The notes: generated by a model from the sequence alone, not told the origin. DNA of 64,000 nucleotides from Doris montereyensis (GCA_037039925.1 JAXRKP010000424.1:106001-170000), one strand, 5' to 3'; shown: positions 24,701 to 32,495, counted from the stretch's first letter. Made by a program: numbers and translations.

Positions 24701-26485
24701 TAGTGTCCTGTCTTGTAATCCCCTGTTCCACTCCCCGTTACAGAAACCAGGATAAGCTCCGGCTCAATGGACCATAATGGCCTTGAAGGAACTTTACTGT
24801 TACTTTTAAAAATATTTGTATAACTCCTGTCTACATTAATGGTGAGATCCTCTCCTATCGTGGACAGGGTTGAATCACAATAAACAAAAACAAAAGTGTG
24901 TACTAATAATAATAACAAGAAGCAAGAGTGTGTTCACCCAGTTCGCTATGATTATTCTTCCCTCCTTTCACTGCAGCTCCTTTTGTGTGTCAACATTGAT
25001 ATGGTGCTAGTTGTTAAGGGATAAATCTATAGGTGGAAGCTGTGAGGCAGTGGATGGAAATGGCGTCCTTAGGAAGTATAATACCTTAAATTCCAGAATG
25101 AATTATAAGAGAATAGCTAAATCAATACAATGCTAACACCAAAGGTAAAAGACAATCAAAAAGGTAGACCTCGGTTAAAAAAGCGGAAGAAGAGTTATAA
25201 AATAAAGCACAAGCAAAGTAATTGAATCTACACAGAAGGAAACAGAAAATATCAGGACAAGGTAGCTTGGAGAAAGGTCATTTCGGACATCTAAATCCAC
25301 ACATCAGAGGGTAGGTTGGGGACTGATAAAGAAGGAAAGAAAGAAAACACAGAAGGAAAGAAAGAAAACACAGAAGAAAATGAGTGCCAGCTATAAACTG
25401 GGAGGTAAAGTCTGAAATAGTTCTTGCAGGAAAAAATGTGAACTTACTTAGACATTTCTCTCGGACGTAGGTAAAACCAGAGACACACTGACACTTGTTG
25501 GTGGTGTTGGAACAAACCAAATCTCCTGTACATGGATTGGAATCATCACAGCTTTCTCCAAAGCCAGCTGTCACGGACAGGGGCATCAACTGTAAACAAT
25601 GTAAAGATTTGAAATATAACTCGTCAAATTGTTGTCAAGTATTTTTTCCTTTCAACAATAAAAATTCAGTGTTGTGAGTTTACACACATATATATAGAAG
25701 TGAAATAGTAAAAGTAAAGTTCCCTCAAAACTGGTAAGAGCCAGAGATACAAGTTTTTGTCGATGCATACAGGATGCAAAAGGGTACAGGCATTAGCTTG
25801 GGAGTAAAAACCTGTGTCAGACTAGCATCATGTCCAGAAGGTGATTATTATCACCTGTTCCACTTTACTCTATAAATCTACAAACAACCGGGATAAGATC
25901 TGGCTCTATGGGCCATAATGGCCTTGAGCGAACTATACTTTACTAAAGACAAGCATTTACTTTTAGAGTGCGTAGCAAGTTTAGTAAGTAATTTTAAAAA
26001 CAATGGCCACTAAACAAATCAATGAGGATCAATGGTATCCAGATCGTAGTGATTACTCAAAATGTGGCTCCATGGATGGCAGGAGGGGGGCTCCTTCCCT
26101 CAATCTATACATATATTAGATCTAGATCTAGATCTAGATGCTGGATAAATTATTTAAAAAAAACAAGATCTAGAATTCCACAGAGTAAGGTTCTCCTAGA
26201 AATCTAGATCTAGATTTAGCCTCCAGATTATGGCTCAGATTATATAGATCTAGATTCTAGGCCTATATCTGTGATAGTTATAATTTAATCTAGACTTACA
26301 TCTAGATCTAGACCTAGATCTAGATTATATCTAGATCTAAAATCTAGGATCATATATATTTTGATTGCTGTGTAAAGTTCTAGATCTAGATCTAGACCTA
26401 TATTCTAGATCTAATCTAGATCTACTCAACTCACTGTAAAAATCAAGGCTAAGTTGACTGTTAAAAATTGTGTTCCGCAAATCAT
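6613..26485 (-). CDS. Gene B: signal peptide + Cys-rich + FN3 paralog of gene A (3' partial, likely frame-damaged)
   Basis: Exons: 26485-26435, 25589-25448, 24420-24311, 22319-22137, 20789-20661, 16629-16475, 14733-14626, 12796-12728, 8325-8131, 6750-6613. Phases agree throughout (0,1,1,1,1,0,0,1,1). Order: signal peptide, EGF-like exon, second Cys-rich exon (EB-like), FN3 domains 1 and 2 and the first two exons of domain 3. Exon lengths equal gene A's in most cases (129, 155, 138), so the genes are tandem paralogs. Exons for CNGP/CNDAGC and the TM segment were not found below 6613; they lie past the left edge or are lost. Two coding exons (24420-24311 and 12796-12728) are each 1 nt short, so as written the frame is broken: pseudogene, allele or sequence error. 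Likely role if functional: secreted or membrane recognition protein. Confidence 0.75.
6908..7757. repeat. 30-bp minisatellite in gene B intron, about 28 copies
   Basis: Unit GGTGCTCACCCTGAACATTT plus GTACTTTAAT. Period 30 keeps frames open on both strands. Confidence 0.95.
8131..8325 (-). CDS. Gene B exon 9: first part of FN3-like domain 3
   Basis: 195 nt, phase 1 to 1. [20 protein letters not shown], then [18 protein letters not shown] and ILICMEP. 12 nt shorter than gene A's exon, in frame. Confidence 0.84.
8640..10530 (+). mobile_element. Degenerate non-LTR retrotransposon with a nested second LINE
   Basis: 8640-9060 gives mutated reverse-transcriptase blocks ([35 protein letters not shown]). 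The frame resumes at 9565 ([11 protein letters not shown]) and ends near 10375-10440 ([14 protein letters not shown]). Between them 9063-9560 is other sequence and 9895-10335 is a piece of a second LINE ([20 protein letters not shown]). Many stops, inactive. It straddles the left end of the palindrome. Confidence 0.65.
10818..11997. mobile_element. TIR DNA element, TA target duplication (pogo-like ends)
   Basis: Right end GGCGGTCACTACTG followed by TA; left end GAAGTGACCGTCTAAATGCC is a mutated inverted match. The copy at 34315 starts cleanly TA/CAGTAGTGACCGCC. The CAGT start and TA duplication suggest Tc1/mariner-pogo affinity (inference). No transposase recognised; an internal segment (about 11320-11640) is conserved among copies. 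Confidence 0.7.
12060..12700. other. Gene B intron sequence, unassigned
   Basis: Unremarkable apart from a short poly-C at 12592-12602. Part of the segment absent from the right arm. Confidence 0.35.
12728..12796 (-). CDS. Gene B exon 8: end of FN3 domain 2, 1-nt deletion
   Basis: 69 nt against 70 in gene [11 protein letters not shown] is in frame; one base is then missing, and the frame that matches gene A ([11 protein letters not shown] against SSPVELFTNER) resumes one step off. Splice sites TTTTCAG and GTAAGT are intact. Confidence 0.75.
13458..13640 (-). mobile_element. SINE family 3 copy with tRNA-like head
   Basis: On the minus strand: GTAGTTAGCTTGGTTGGCAG (A-box side), then GGTCACGGGTTCGATCCCCA (B-box), followed by a body ending near TTCCTATGGGGCTTTCATAT. 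A further body copy lies at 13695-13805 on the plus strand. Confidence 0.75.
13695..13805 (+). mobile_element. SINE family 3, body without head
   Basis: GATCCCCAAGGTGGCCAGGA through TTGTTCCTATGGGGCTTTCA. Arranged head-to-head with the copy at 13458-13640. Confidence 0.65.
14195..14505 (-). mobile_element. SINE family 2 copy with tRNA-like head
   Basis: Minus strand: GGTTGGTAGTCCAGAGGTAA and GTGGGTTCGAGCCCCGCC are tRNA-like A- and B-box regions. Body includes GACACCTAGTCC and CCGAGATCCCCTTGGTTGTG. Shared with 33725-34040 as part of the palindrome. Confidence 0.78.
14626..14733 (-). CDS. Gene B exon 7: middle of FN3 domain 2
   Basis: 108 nt, phase 0 to 0. [20 protein letters not shown], then [13 protein letters not shown]. 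The acceptor is taken as TTAG before TCC because it keeps the frame and the 36-codon length of gene A; a nearer CACAG would shift the frame. Confidence 0.84.
15122..15205 (+). mobile_element. SINE family 3 body fragment
   Basis: TGTCTTGTTTATTC through GGTCTTTGTTCCTATGGGGA. Its inverted partner lies at about 32930-33030. Confidence 0.55.
15663..16065 (+). mobile_element. SINE family 1 copy (tRNA-derived)
   Basis: Head GTGGTTGAGCTGTCAGGCTG and GGTTCCGGGTTCGAATCGTA; body TTCCTTGGGAAAGACACTTA; tail GTAACAGCCTTAAAGGAACT then T-run. Its right-arm partner is 32090-32495. Confidence 0.82.
16475..16629 (-). CDS. Gene B exon 6: first part of FN3 domain 2
   Basis: 155 nt. [20 protein letters not shown], then [18 protein letters not shown]. 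In the inverted copy only the last about 60 nt survive (31630-31689). Confidence 0.87.
16640..17085. repeat. Dispersed repeat fragment in gene B intron
   Basis: AATAATAAT...TAAGCGCTTTACAATG followed by GAGAGTTCCAGATTTTGGGT. A similar AAT-rich lead-in plus related tail is at 44950-45240. Absent from the right arm. Confidence 0.45.
18390..18620. repeat. Dispersed repeat shared with 44.37-44.56 kb
   Basis: Shared blocks: ATTTTCTCAGTCA / TCTTCTCAGTCA, GTCACATGGACATTTTTCTG / GTCAAATGGACATTTTTCTG, CTTGTAGATAAATGATCG and CCAAACTCGCCA. Confidence 0.6.
18640..20360 (+). mobile_element. 5'-truncated, frameshifted LINE (Jockey/CR1-type reverse transcriptase)
   Basis: First frame (18650-19220): [14 protein letters not shown], then [40 protein letters not shown]. 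Later fragments: [64 protein letters not shown]. The order is fingers, palm and thumb of a LINE reverse transcriptase; the YADD-type motif is not intact and several frameshifts are present. Lies in the gene B segment missing from the right arm. Confidence 0.8.
20376..20625 (-). mobile_element. SINE family 1 copy
   Basis: Reverse orientation: tail side AAGGCCACTGTGGCCCATAG, head side GATTCGAGCCCGGGACCTCA. Follows the LINE ending at 20360. Confidence 0.75.
20661..20789 (-). CDS. Gene B exon 5: second half of FN3 domain 1
   Basis: 129 nt, phase 1 to 1. [20 protein letters not shown], then [14 protein letters not shown]. Same length and layout as gene A 61122-60994. Absent from the inverted copy. 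Confidence 0.87.
20960..21260. repeat. GT-rich simple sequence
   Basis: (GT)n blocks at 20967-20985, 20998-21020 and 21228-21242, with poly-G runs at 20861 and 21191. No coding signal. Confidence 0.6.
21785..21850 (-). mobile_element. SINE family 2 head fragment
   Basis: GGCGCTTGAACCCATGACCT and GAGAGGCCGATTTTGCCTCT, then GGACTACCGA; the tRNA-like portion only. Confidence 0.55.
22137..22319 (-). CDS. Gene B exon 4: first half of FN3 domain 1
   Basis: 183 nt, phase 1 to 1. [14 protein letters not shown]..., then [12 protein letters not shown] and [12 protein letters not shown]. Absent from the inverted copy. Acceptor ATCACAG, donor GTGAGT. Confidence 0.85.
22395..22580 (+). mobile_element. 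LINE 3' terminal fragment
   Basis: CACTCATTTTTACTCTGGTACAG then a frame reading [20 protein letters not shown], the last codons of the LINE family also seen at 10375 and 48840. Confidence 0.6.
22885..23005 (-). mobile_element. SINE family 1 head fragment
   Basis: GGATTCAAACCTGGGACCTC and TTTCCCTAAAGAACACAAGG match the head and body of the family. Confidence 0.6.
23645..23915 (-). mobile_element. SINE family 2 copy in gene B intron
   Basis: ACAACTAAGGTGATCTCTGG, GTGTTGTGATCTGCATA, and head TTGAGAGGCCGACATCTTGT ... GGACTACGGAG. Absent from the right arm. Confidence 0.72.
24311..24420 (-). CDS. Gene B exon 3: second Cys-rich unit, 1-nt deletion
   Basis: 110 nt; the inverted copy at 28771-28881 has 111. 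The coding strand reads GTCGAGTTGTACC here and GTCGAGCATGTACC there. After the lost base the conserved frame is [15 protein letters not shown] ... LTCTAG. The shift follows the fifth complete codon of the exon and leads to a stop. Donor GCTG/GTAGG. Confidence 0.75.
24515..24805 (+). mobile_element. SINE family 1 copy
   Basis: GTGGCCGAGTGGTTAGGCTG (A-box), ATCTGGGTTTGAATCTAAC (B-box), TTCTTTGGGAAAGATACTAC, tail ATGGCCTTGAAGGAACTTTA. Its partner in the right arm is 28375-28680. Confidence 0.8.
25085..25335 (+). mobile_element. LINE C-terminal fragment
   Basis: Corresponds to 10120-10330 (AGAATAGCTAAATCA, AGGTAAAAGACAA, GGTAGACCTCGG, AGAAAGGTCATTTCGG). Right-arm counterpart at 27860-28110. Confidence 0.6.
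25448..25589 (-). CDS. Gene B exon 2: EGF/EB-like Cys-rich unit
   Basis: 142 nt, phase 0 in, phase 1 out. After the rest of the signal peptide: [14 protein letters not shown], then [10 protein letters not shown] and KC, six Cys with EGF/EB-like spacing. The inner end of the left palindrome arm cuts this exon at about 25505, so the inverted copy (27688-27757) has only the 3' half. Confidence 0.83.
25755..25950 (+). mobile_element. SINE family 1, 3' part
   Basis: GCATTAGCTTGGGAGTAAAA through GGCCATAATGGCCTTGAGCG. Outside the duplicated arms. Confidence 0.65.
26110..26425. repeat. AGATCT/TCTAGA-rich island in gene B intron 1
   Basis: Dense runs of the 6-mer AGATCT overlapping TCTAGA (e.g. TCTAGATCTAGATCTAGAT), interrupted rather than a clean microsatellite. 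Scattered smaller clusters at 5538, 26525, 27125-27490 and 50935. Self-complementary, so it could fold. Confidence 0.7.
26435..26485 (-). CDS. Gene B exon 1: start codon and signal peptide
   Basis: 51 nt: [17 protein letters not shown], ending in phase 0 at ACA/GTGAGT. Joined to the next exon (LMPLSVTAG then FGESC) it makes a typical hydrophobic signal peptide with likely cleavage near TAG/FG. This ATG was chosen because it sits just before the hydrophobic core; the frame stays open upstream to 26641 but that extension looks non-coding. It lies in the unduplicated spacer of the palindrome. Confidence 0.6.
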
Positions 26486-27690
26486 GATGATCAGACGAGT
26501 TAAAACAAGGAGAGGGGGAGAAACTAGATCTAGAACTCTAATTTCAGCACATAATATGCAAGAAATCGTCGTAACGGGACTCGAATTCAGGTGTTTTGTT
26601 TTTCTTCTTGAATCAAGAGTAAAATCACATTCACAAGACACAGCCTATAAATATAATATTTCAGACAAATTGACTAATCAAAATTGTTTTCTAAATAGCT
26701 AATGTGATTGGCTCCCATATTTGCAGGATTCTATTATTAACGTACGGCTAACGACAGCCCGAAGCCGGTTCTTGATTGTCTACTATTTTTGTAGTAAAAA
26801 CTGAGTCGGCCTAGCTAAATTTCCGAAAAAATATGTTGTCTCTACACATTTTTATAGCTACCATCCAGCTAGATCTAAATCAAAAGATGTGATGTGCTAA
26901 GGCTACACTCACATGTCGCACACAATACTCGGGTCATGGCATAGTTATCATCATCATGTGATTATAACATAGACTAGACTTTACTCTAGAGTGAAGGCAA
27001 ACTTACCTTGAATCATTTCCAATTCAAATACGAAATATGACAATAAGTGACAACTCCACTAATAAAGACAGAGCAAACACGTGACGTTTCGGGTATAACC
27101 CTTCGTCAGACAACAAACGAGAAATATTTAGAATCTAGATCTAAGTAATACCTCCGGCATCACACAATGTGATGTCAGAAGAAAAACATAAAGGAGAAAG
27201 AAAGAAAGAAAAAGACAGTGATGTTAAGAAACGTAGCAGAGGGGGATGTGAAAAAAGAGCGAGAGTGGAAGGTTCAGATCTAGAATGAAATAAAAATATG
27301 AAAATAAGTAAGTAATAAAAGGTGAGAAGGAGATAGAGAAAATGAGAGAAATAGAGTGAGAGAGAAAAAAAGAAGAAGAAAAAAAGGCAGGGAAGAAAGA
27401 AGGGGAGAGAGAGATATGTGAGTATGGGAAACAAGAACGAAGAAATAGGATAAATATAAGACTAGATTCTATCTAGATCTATATCTCACTGGGTCTAGAA
27501 AGAAGAAATGATAGAGAATGAATGAAAGGAAGTATCAATCAAGGCAACAATTTACACTGAAGGTACGAAATGTTTATAAATTACAAATTTATGGATGCAA
27601 TAAGGGAAGAGAGTAAACAACTTATCTGAAATTTAAAAAAAAATGCCAGTTAGCACTAGTTGATGTTTTCCAAGTTATCGAAGTCTCAAG
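26486..27690. other. Palindrome spacer and gene B upstream region
   Basis: Unique to the centre of the inverted duplication; should contain gene B's 5' UTR and promoter, but no convincing TATA or initiator was seen. Holds the dispersed repeat at 27035-27125 and a GA-rich tract at 27180-27430. Confidence 0.45.
27035..27125. repeat. Dispersed repeat, GTGACGTTTCGGGTATAACC type
   Basis: Near-identical to 30135-30230 (GACAACTCCACTAATAAA, ACACGTGACGTTTCGGGTAT, CTTCGTCAGACAACAAACGA). A diverged relative lies at 14790-14870 and inverted near 33180-33420. Nature unknown. Confidence 0.65.
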
Positions 27691-27757
27691 TTTATTCCAG
27701 CACCACCACCAAGTGTCAGTGTCTCTGGTTTTACCTACGTCCAAGAGAAATGTCTAA
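27688..27757 (+). pseudogene. Inverted copy of gene B exon 2, 3' half only
   Basis: CACCACCACCAAGTGTCAGT... through TGTCTAA/GTAA. Lacks the first half of the exon and has lost 2 nt (CAGTGTCTCT where gene B has CAGTGTGTCTCT), so the frame is broken. No signal-peptide exon precedes it. Confidence 0.8.
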
Positions 27758-28374
27758 GTAAATTCACATTTTTTCCCGCAAGAACTATTTCAGACTTTAC
27801 CTCCTAGTTTATAGCTGGCACTTATTTGCTTCTGTGTTTTCTTTCTTTCCTTCTTTATCAGTCTTCAATCTAACCTCTGATGTGTGGATTTAGATGCCCG
27901 AAATGATCTTTCTCCAAGCTACCTTGTCCTGACATTTTCTGTTTCCTTCTGTGTGGGTTGAATTTCTTTGCTTGTGATCTATTTTATATCTCTTCTTCCG
28001 CTTTTTTAATCGAGGTCTACCTTTTCGATTGTCTTTTACCTTTGTTGTTAGCATTGTGTTGATTTAGCTATTCTCTTATCATTCATTCTGGAATTTAAGG
28101 TATTATACTTCCTAAGGATACTATTTCCATCCACTGTCTCACAGCTTCCACCTATCTATCCCTTAACAACTAGCACCATATCAATATTGACACACAAAAG
28201 GAGTTGCAGTGAAAGGATAGTAGAATAATCATAGCGAACTGGGTGAACACACTCTTGCTTCTTGTTATTATTATTAGTACACACTTTTGTTTTTGTTTAT
28301 TGTGATTCAACCCTGTCTACGATAGGAGAGGACCTCACCATTAATGTAGACAGGAGTTATACAAATATTTTTAA

Positions 28375-28680
28375 AAGTCACAGTAAAGTTCCTTCAAGGC
28401 CATTATGGTCCATTGAGCCGGAGCTTATCCTGGTTTCTGTAACGGGGGAGTGGAACAGGGATTACAATCAGCTCTTGGACAGGACACTAGTCTGGCGCAG
28501 ATTATTACTCCTAAGCTAGTGCTTGTGTACCCACTGGTACCTGAGTTGAGTTGGGGAAATGCATGTTAAGTAGTATCTTTCCCAAAGAACACAATGTTGG
28601 GCCTAACTTTGTTAGGATTCAAACCCAGATCACAAGATCTGAAATCTGGCAGCCTAACCACTCGGCCACCTACATCATCT
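28375..28680 (-). mobile_element. SINE family 1 copy, right-arm counterpart
   Basis: Inverted partner of 24515-24805, so the insertion predates the duplication. Confidence 0.78.
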
Positions 28681-28770
28681 TTGACTATTTAGTGGGTGTT
28701 GTGTTTTGGGTTACATTTATATATGTATATATATATATTTCTATTTCTCATGTGTTTCTTCCTTTATCAG

Positions 28771-28881
28771 ACACTTCATATGGTCGAGCATGTACCACAG
28801 ATGAAGATTGTACCCCTAAATATTGGGCCAAATGTCTTGGTAAGGCAGGAAACCAGGATGCACCATTGATTTGTACTGCTG
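28771..28881 (+). pseudogene. Inverted copy of gene B exon 3 (undamaged exon in a dead gene copy)
   Basis: 111 nt, open reading frame [20 protein letters not shown], then NQDAPLICTAG, with intact TTATCAG acceptor and GTAGG donor. This copy keeps the base lost at 24420-24311 and shows the ancestral frame. The surrounding copy lacks a promoter, exon 1 and most FN3 exons. Confidence 0.85.
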
Positions 28882-28910
28882 GTAGGTTGCCACTCTCATT
28901 AGGATGGACT

Positions 28911-29932
28911 GCCGAGAACATAGAGAACGCTTGAAGCGCTAGAAATATAGCGCTAGGCTACAGGCGCTATAAATGTGTCACGTTAATCTTTGTTGACACC
29001 TATAGAGGACGCGTGTATTTTCCGGCCCCAAGCGTGCCGCGTCGCTTGTAAATCCTCGCTCGTTTTCAAGTATTGAAAGTTAATTATTTTCTAGCAATGC
29101 GGTCGCTTGTTGAGTGTGTGCAAGGCCGTCTATATAGTGTATACTATATAGACGGCCTTGGTGTGTGCCGTGCTTTGTGTAGGTACTGATCCTGCTATTG
29201 GTCAATGGTACCATCCTGTTTGTTTGTCGATTGTTGCTCTGTGAACTCAGACCTAGCTATCTTTTCTTCTTGTAAATTAAAAGAATGGATGTGGAAGCCC
29301 TTATTACTGCCGTTTTTAACGAGCCGGCAATATGAGATAAGAGTAGAAAAGACCATGCCAATCGCAATATCGACGAGGCCTGGAGGAAATCAGCGAAGAA
29401 ATTAACTTTGAAGGTAAGTTTTGAGGAATAAAATCAATGTCGCTCACTCTGTCCGTCTATCTGGTTACAACCAGTCTTTCTTCTGACATGATAGGTACGT
29501 GCCAGTTGCACCATGTCTTTGTGAGCCTTGGAGTTATCTTATCGAGAATATAATTGAACGGGTCAAGGTTCATTCGCATGTAGGAGTGAAATCTATCCGG
29601 GTGATTCTTTAACTGACTAAAGAGGTGATGGTCTTTACCAACGTCTCTCCTTTCTTTATTGATTTCGTGTACACTTGTCCTCCTTTTTTTCGAAAAACAT
29701 TAATTTTGGCAATACACTATCAAGCAAGAAGAATTCTTCGTCCGGAGACTCCATAATGTAATGACTGATGCACAACAGAAGATACTGTAATGTGGCTATC
29801 TGAAATTTAGGCCAGCAAGCGAGAGCGCACGCATTGTCTATGTGCGCCCTAAAAGATTCTGGCGCTTGTTACAAACGCGTCTGTAGCCTAGCGCTAGTTT
29901 TCTAGCGCTTCAAGCGTTCTCTATGTTCTCTG
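28911..29932. mobile_element. Harbinger-like non-autonomous DNA transposon, TSD ACT
   Basis: Terminal inverted repeats of about 50 bp (GAGAACATAGAGAACGCTTG and AAGCGCTAG... at the left; reverse complement at the right). Flanked by ACT at 28908-28910 and 29933-29935; the left palindrome arm has the empty site near 24280. Inside, ATG at 29285 opens a MADF/Myb-like stretch (MDVEALITAVFNEPAI, stop, DKSRKDHANRNIDEAWRK) like the accessory DNA-binding protein of PIF/Harbinger elements. An 18-bp-stem hairpin lies at 29121-29160. Confidence 0.72.
29121..29160. repeat. Perfect 18-bp inverted repeat, 4-nt loop
   Basis: CAAGGCCGTCTATATAGT, loop GTAT, then its exact reverse complement. Internal to the Harbinger-like element. 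Confidence 0.85.
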
Positions 29933-30134
29933 ACTTATTCATTACATCAGTTCAATCTTATTAAACTGCCATCTTGAAGGTAGACCTACCAAGCATCATG
30001 CAAATTCTATAGCCAGTACGAATTAGATTATGTCTCCATTGTGAAAATGAGGTACTCATGAAACTGTCCTTTCGTAGACTTATGTGTCATACATAATATG
30101 AAGGAGCCACAGTAGAGTGAAGTCAAAGGCGATA

Positions 30135-30230
30135 TATGACAATAAGTGACAACTCCACTAATAAAAGACAGAACAAACACGTGACGTTTCGGGTATAACC
30201 CTTCGTCAGACAACAAACGAGAAATATCTC
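30135..30230. repeat. Dispersed repeat, second copy
   Basis: As 27035-27125, same orientation. It directly abuts the retroelement fragment at 30240. Confidence 0.65.
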
Positions 30231-30239
30231 ATCCAAAGT

Positions 30240-30605
30240 ATCATATCAGGCCAAGCCCTGGTCTGGGACGCCACTTGCAGCGACTCCTTTTCTCCACCGT
30301 CTTTAGCCGCAAGGGCGTCCGACCCAAGTACTGTGAGCCGCGCCGCAGAGGCCAGGAAAACAGCCAAATACACTGACTTGAGCGACCGATACCCCTTCGT
30401 ACCGGTCGCAGTCGAAACGTCCGGTATCGTCGGTCCAGCAGGCTCGGCATTGATCTCTTAGATCGGTCGCCGTATCTCGTCCATGACAGGTGATCCGAGA
30501 GAAACGGCTTGGCTGTTCGAAAGAATCTCCTTGGCCATCGTTTGCGGCAATAATTTTCCCTTGTTTCTGCCTCTCGGCCACCGAGACAGGCGTGACCCCA
30601 TTTCC
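30240..30605 (+). mobile_element. Retroelement polyprotein fragment (one in-frame stop)
   Basis: Frame reads ALVWDATCSDSFSPPS, then AEARKTAKYTDLSDRYPFVP, VAVETSGIVGPAG, IGRRISSMTGDPRETAWLFE and RISLAIVCGN. This resembles a domain I associate with the end of retrotransposon polyproteins in many invertebrates (WDVT...PIAVETSG...GRR...GDPRE); its biochemical role is not known to me. The only stop is TAG before IGRR. GC-richer than its surroundings and absent from the left arm. Confidence 0.55.
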
Positions 30606-31629
30606 ACTCCCCCCCACTGTTATTCATGTCTCTTTGCCCATTTATATCTTTTATCTATTACATGTACTTCGTTTAAAAAATAAATTTCCCATTTATTTGC
30701 ATATTCATTTGTATTTTATTTGGCACACAGGTTCCTCTTGTCAATGTTAATAGAATAACGTCGTTTTTTTTGGTATATATTGTAAACTTTTTGAGAAATT
30801 ATTTTTTTGTGTAATAAAAACAGCGTTTTTGTACATTCACGATATATAGTATTTTCAAAAATTCATAAAAAAACAAAACTATCCAAATACCCCAGATATC
30901 GCCGAATTAGGCGTTTAGACAGTCTCACCGATGACATGCTTTTATATTTGTGACTGCAACAGACGAAATACACCTTCGCCAATTATAAGTTCCTTAAAAG
31001 CCTTTACAGCCCGTAGAGTCGAGTTTATTCAAGTTTCTATGGCGTTGAGGCAGAACAAGTGATAATTGTTAATAATTGTCTCATAGACAAGCTGCTAGTT
31101 GTTTTCCTTGGGAGTAACATTGCTGTGAGATTATCAAAACATTGGAAACATAGCATTTCTGATAGACATGAACATGGCAGATCGTCCTCTGAACACTACG
31201 ACTCGTAAATGCCCGCCGGTCTTTGGGGAGGGGCGATGGTTTTTAAACCAGGGACATAAGTAAAGTAAGAGCTTCCAAAGTGCCCCCCCCCACTCCTTGG
31301 CAGCGTGCTTCCACCGCCCGCCGAACCAAGGTCATTTTCATGGGAGCCCAACCCAACAATGGCTAAGTTTCCCAATAAATTTCTCAATGACCAACAGTAA
31401 ACCTGCTTTCAAGAGGAGCTAAGCGAGTTTCAGAATTGATGGGATAGTCCCTTACTTACCCAATGTAACTAATAGGGTTCACCTGATTGCCAAAGGTGGA
31501 TACAACGGAAGGGACCCACAACTATCCCCGAAACCAGGTACAGCCGTTTACAAGCGATTTTGACACTGTTTCAAGGGTTATCTCGAAGCTCGAACGACCT
31601 CTTCTATTATGAAAAGAAGAAGTTAGACA

Positions 31630-31689
31630 TGGAAACATTACAGCTTTCATCATACGCAAAACGCTCACCTCTGATGGTGTCCGCTCTGT
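31630..31689 (+). pseudogene. Inverted copy of gene B exon 6, 3' part only
   Basis: Reads GGAAACATTACAGCTTTCAT... to GTAAGCC. The exon's acceptor and first about 95 nt are deleted together with flanking intron; the junction sits at a 7-bp motif ATGGAAA present at both ends of the missing left-arm segment. Confidence 0.82.
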
Positions 31690-32089
31690 AAGCCTCTTAA
31701 TTTCAATTTCCTGACTTTTATTTTTTATGTTTTATGTTCATTTATCGATTGATATCTATAATCTCTCTATATAATTCTGAGTTTTAAATTCCTTGTGAGT
31801 CAAAGGCTCTGTTGCAAGGCCACTGGAGTAACCATTTTTTGCATGTAGGTTGTAGATGGTCACTTTATGGTTTTCATACGAGGAATTTTTCTTCCATAAA
31901 CAACGTTTGATTTAGGAAAATTTCATCATTTACCTGTCCTTAAGTAGAATTTTCCTTCAGGTAAGCAGCCATATTCAATGGGTTTTGTAATTAGAAAGTT
32001 GGAATAGTATCGTTCCCACCTATCCGCCTAACCTCAGTATGGAGTACTGACAATCTTAACTAATCGTGCCTGATATCACACAGGGTGTA

Positions 32090-32495
32090 AAAAAGAAGAA
32101 GTTCCTTTAAGGCTATTACGGCCCACAGAGCTGGAGCTTATCCCGGTTTCAATAGCAATAAACGAAACAGGGGATAATACCACCTCCTGGCCAGGATACT
32201 GTAAGTTTTTACTCCCAAGCTAGTGCTTGTACCCATTTGCACATTGTAAGAGAGGGGACAATCTATGGAGAGGCTGGCCCAGGAGAGAAGGGATTGGAGA
32301 TGTTTGTTGATGGCCTATGCTTCCCAGAGAGCTGAAAAAGGCAAAAAAGAAGAAGAAGAAGAGTGGGGACAATGCGTGTTAAGTGTCTTTCCCAAGGAAC
32401 ACAAAGTCAGGCCTAGCGTTACTACGATTCGAACCCGGAACCTCATAATCCCCGAGTCCGGCAGCCTGACAGCTCATCCACTAATATCGCAAACA
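32090..32495 (-). mobile_element. SINE family 1 copy, right-arm counterpart
   Basis: Inverted partner of 15663-16065, including the B-box region ATTCGAACCCGGAACCTCAT. Confidence 0.8.

Larger units (their letters stand above)
8946..25505 (-). repeat. Left arm of the large inverted duplication
   Basis: Partner of 27690-36328. The outer boundary (about 8946) lies inside a degenerate LINE and the inner boundary (about 25505) inside the EGF-like exon of gene B. This arm keeps all gene B exons from exon 3 to exon 8. Confidence 0.88.

Noticed and set aside
27141..27434. Hydrophobic Phe/Leu/Ser-rich 97-codon frame near gene B's promoter
   Set aside because: Antisense of a GA-rich low-complexity tract; no splice or homology support.
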